NCBI RefSeq assembly: GCF_032814565.1
Contig: NZ_CP136521.1
Coordinates: 248,001-312,000, forward strand
Reading direction: 5' to 3'
Source of the DNA: Hwangdonia lutea
GTDB lineage: Bacteria > Bacteroidota > Bacteroidia > Flavobacteriales > Flavobacteriaceae
DNA length: 64,000 nt
Position numbers and translations under genes: made by a program. Below, in pieces: positions 63,794 through 64,000 of the stretch; position 1 is the first letter of the stretch, and each line of letters opens with the position of its first letter. The notes beneath the pieces are model-generated. The model was not told where the DNA came from, did not search any database, and saw nothing but the letters and a program-made list of their open reading frames with translations.

Positions 63794-64000
63794 ATGTTAC
63801 GTCTTTTAAGCTTAGAACTACAAAAACTACTACTAAACAGAACCAGTAAAATACTCATATTCGTATCGTTTATCCTGCCTTTCTTTGTTATATTATTATC
63901 CTCGTTAAGGATTAATGTATTCGGTTTTTTTACATTGGAACTCGGGGAATTAGGTGTTTTCAACTTCCCCATAATATGGCACTTAACCACCTTTTTCGCA
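63794..64000 (+). CDS. ABC transporter permease, truncated by window end
   Basis: The frame opens with ATG 63794 and continues through 69 codons to the window end. It starts MLRLLSLELQKLLLNRTSKIL and has one clear membrane segment (IFVSFILPFFVILLSSL), the usual start of ABC-2-type permeases. It pairs with the ATP-binding protein just upstream. Confidence 0.8.
   Translation, partial: MLRLLSLELQKLLLNRTSKILIFVSFILPFFVILLSSLRINVFGFFTLELGELGVFNFPIIWHLTTFFA

Overview
The window looks like a chromosome segment of a marine, polysaccharide-degrading member of the Flavobacteriaceae (Bacteroidota). The evidence is the AT-rich sequence, two SusC/SusD pairs, a type IX secretion C-terminal domain, TAnnTTTG-type -7 promoter elements, a zeaxanthin gene cluster, DUF5606 next to peptide deformylase, and typical flavobacterial intergenic palindromes. 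No phage, insertion sequence, integrase or CRISPR array was seen.

Region 1 (1-13702) is a polysaccharide utilization locus (PUL1), mostly on the minus strand. A SusC/SusD pair and a surface lipoprotein end at a strong terminator. They are followed by an FGGY sugar kinase, a secreted endonuclease/exonuclease/phosphatase-fold lipoprotein, a GH110 alpha-1,3-galactosidase, a GH95 alpha-L-fucosidase and a truncated alkaline-phosphatase-superfamily enzyme. A TetR-type regulator diverges from susC. GH95 plus GH110 is the pair needed to trim a blood-group-B-like Gal-alpha-1,3-(Fuc-alpha-1,2)-Gal end, and both catalytic sets are intact.

Region 2 (14290-38458) is a second PUL. A LacI-type regulator precedes a SusC/SusD pair whose promoter holds a 7+7 bp palindromic operator in its spacer and a second perfect copy in the leader. 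Two hairpin terminators separate this pair from an eight-gene minus-strand run: two tandem 1.1-kilo-residue VCBS/UnbV proteins, aldehyde dehydrogenase, Na+/solute symporter, a GH3 without signal peptide, a fused FAD/Fe-S hydroxyacid dehydrogenase, an alanine-glyoxylate-type aminotransferase and a GH20 hexosaminidase. The four metabolic genes suggest import of a glycoside, cytoplasmic hydrolysis, and stepwise oxidation of a small aglycone (aldehyde to hydroxyacid to ketoacid to amino acid).

Region 3 (38630-43691) holds tRNA-Leu(GAG) and then a CarH-like MerR/B12 regulator followed by crtI, crtB, crtZ and crtY, enough to turn GGPP into zeaxanthin. A perfect 9-bp inverted repeat sits at the crtI promoter and one half-site recurs at the regulator's own promoter.

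Region 4 (43741-50258) is mainly housekeeping: small membrane proteins, a D-2-hydroxyacid dehydrogenase, a TlpA-like thioredoxin, DUF5606, def, a small T9SS cargo, ruvX, a small secreted protein and dapD.

Region 5 (50356-57064) is a surface-glycan (probably lipooligosaccharide core) locus: GT9, a galactofuranosyltransferase-like enzyme, UDP-galactopyranose mutase, GT2, a Kdo/WaaP-like kinase, GT4 and a membrane-anchored methyltransferase-like protein.

Region 6 (57076-64000) holds tsaC, cca, a GNAT, heme A synthase, a pRiA4b ORF-3-like protein, a kinase-like hypothetical and the start of an ABC transporter. Several palindromic intergenic repeats punctuate it.
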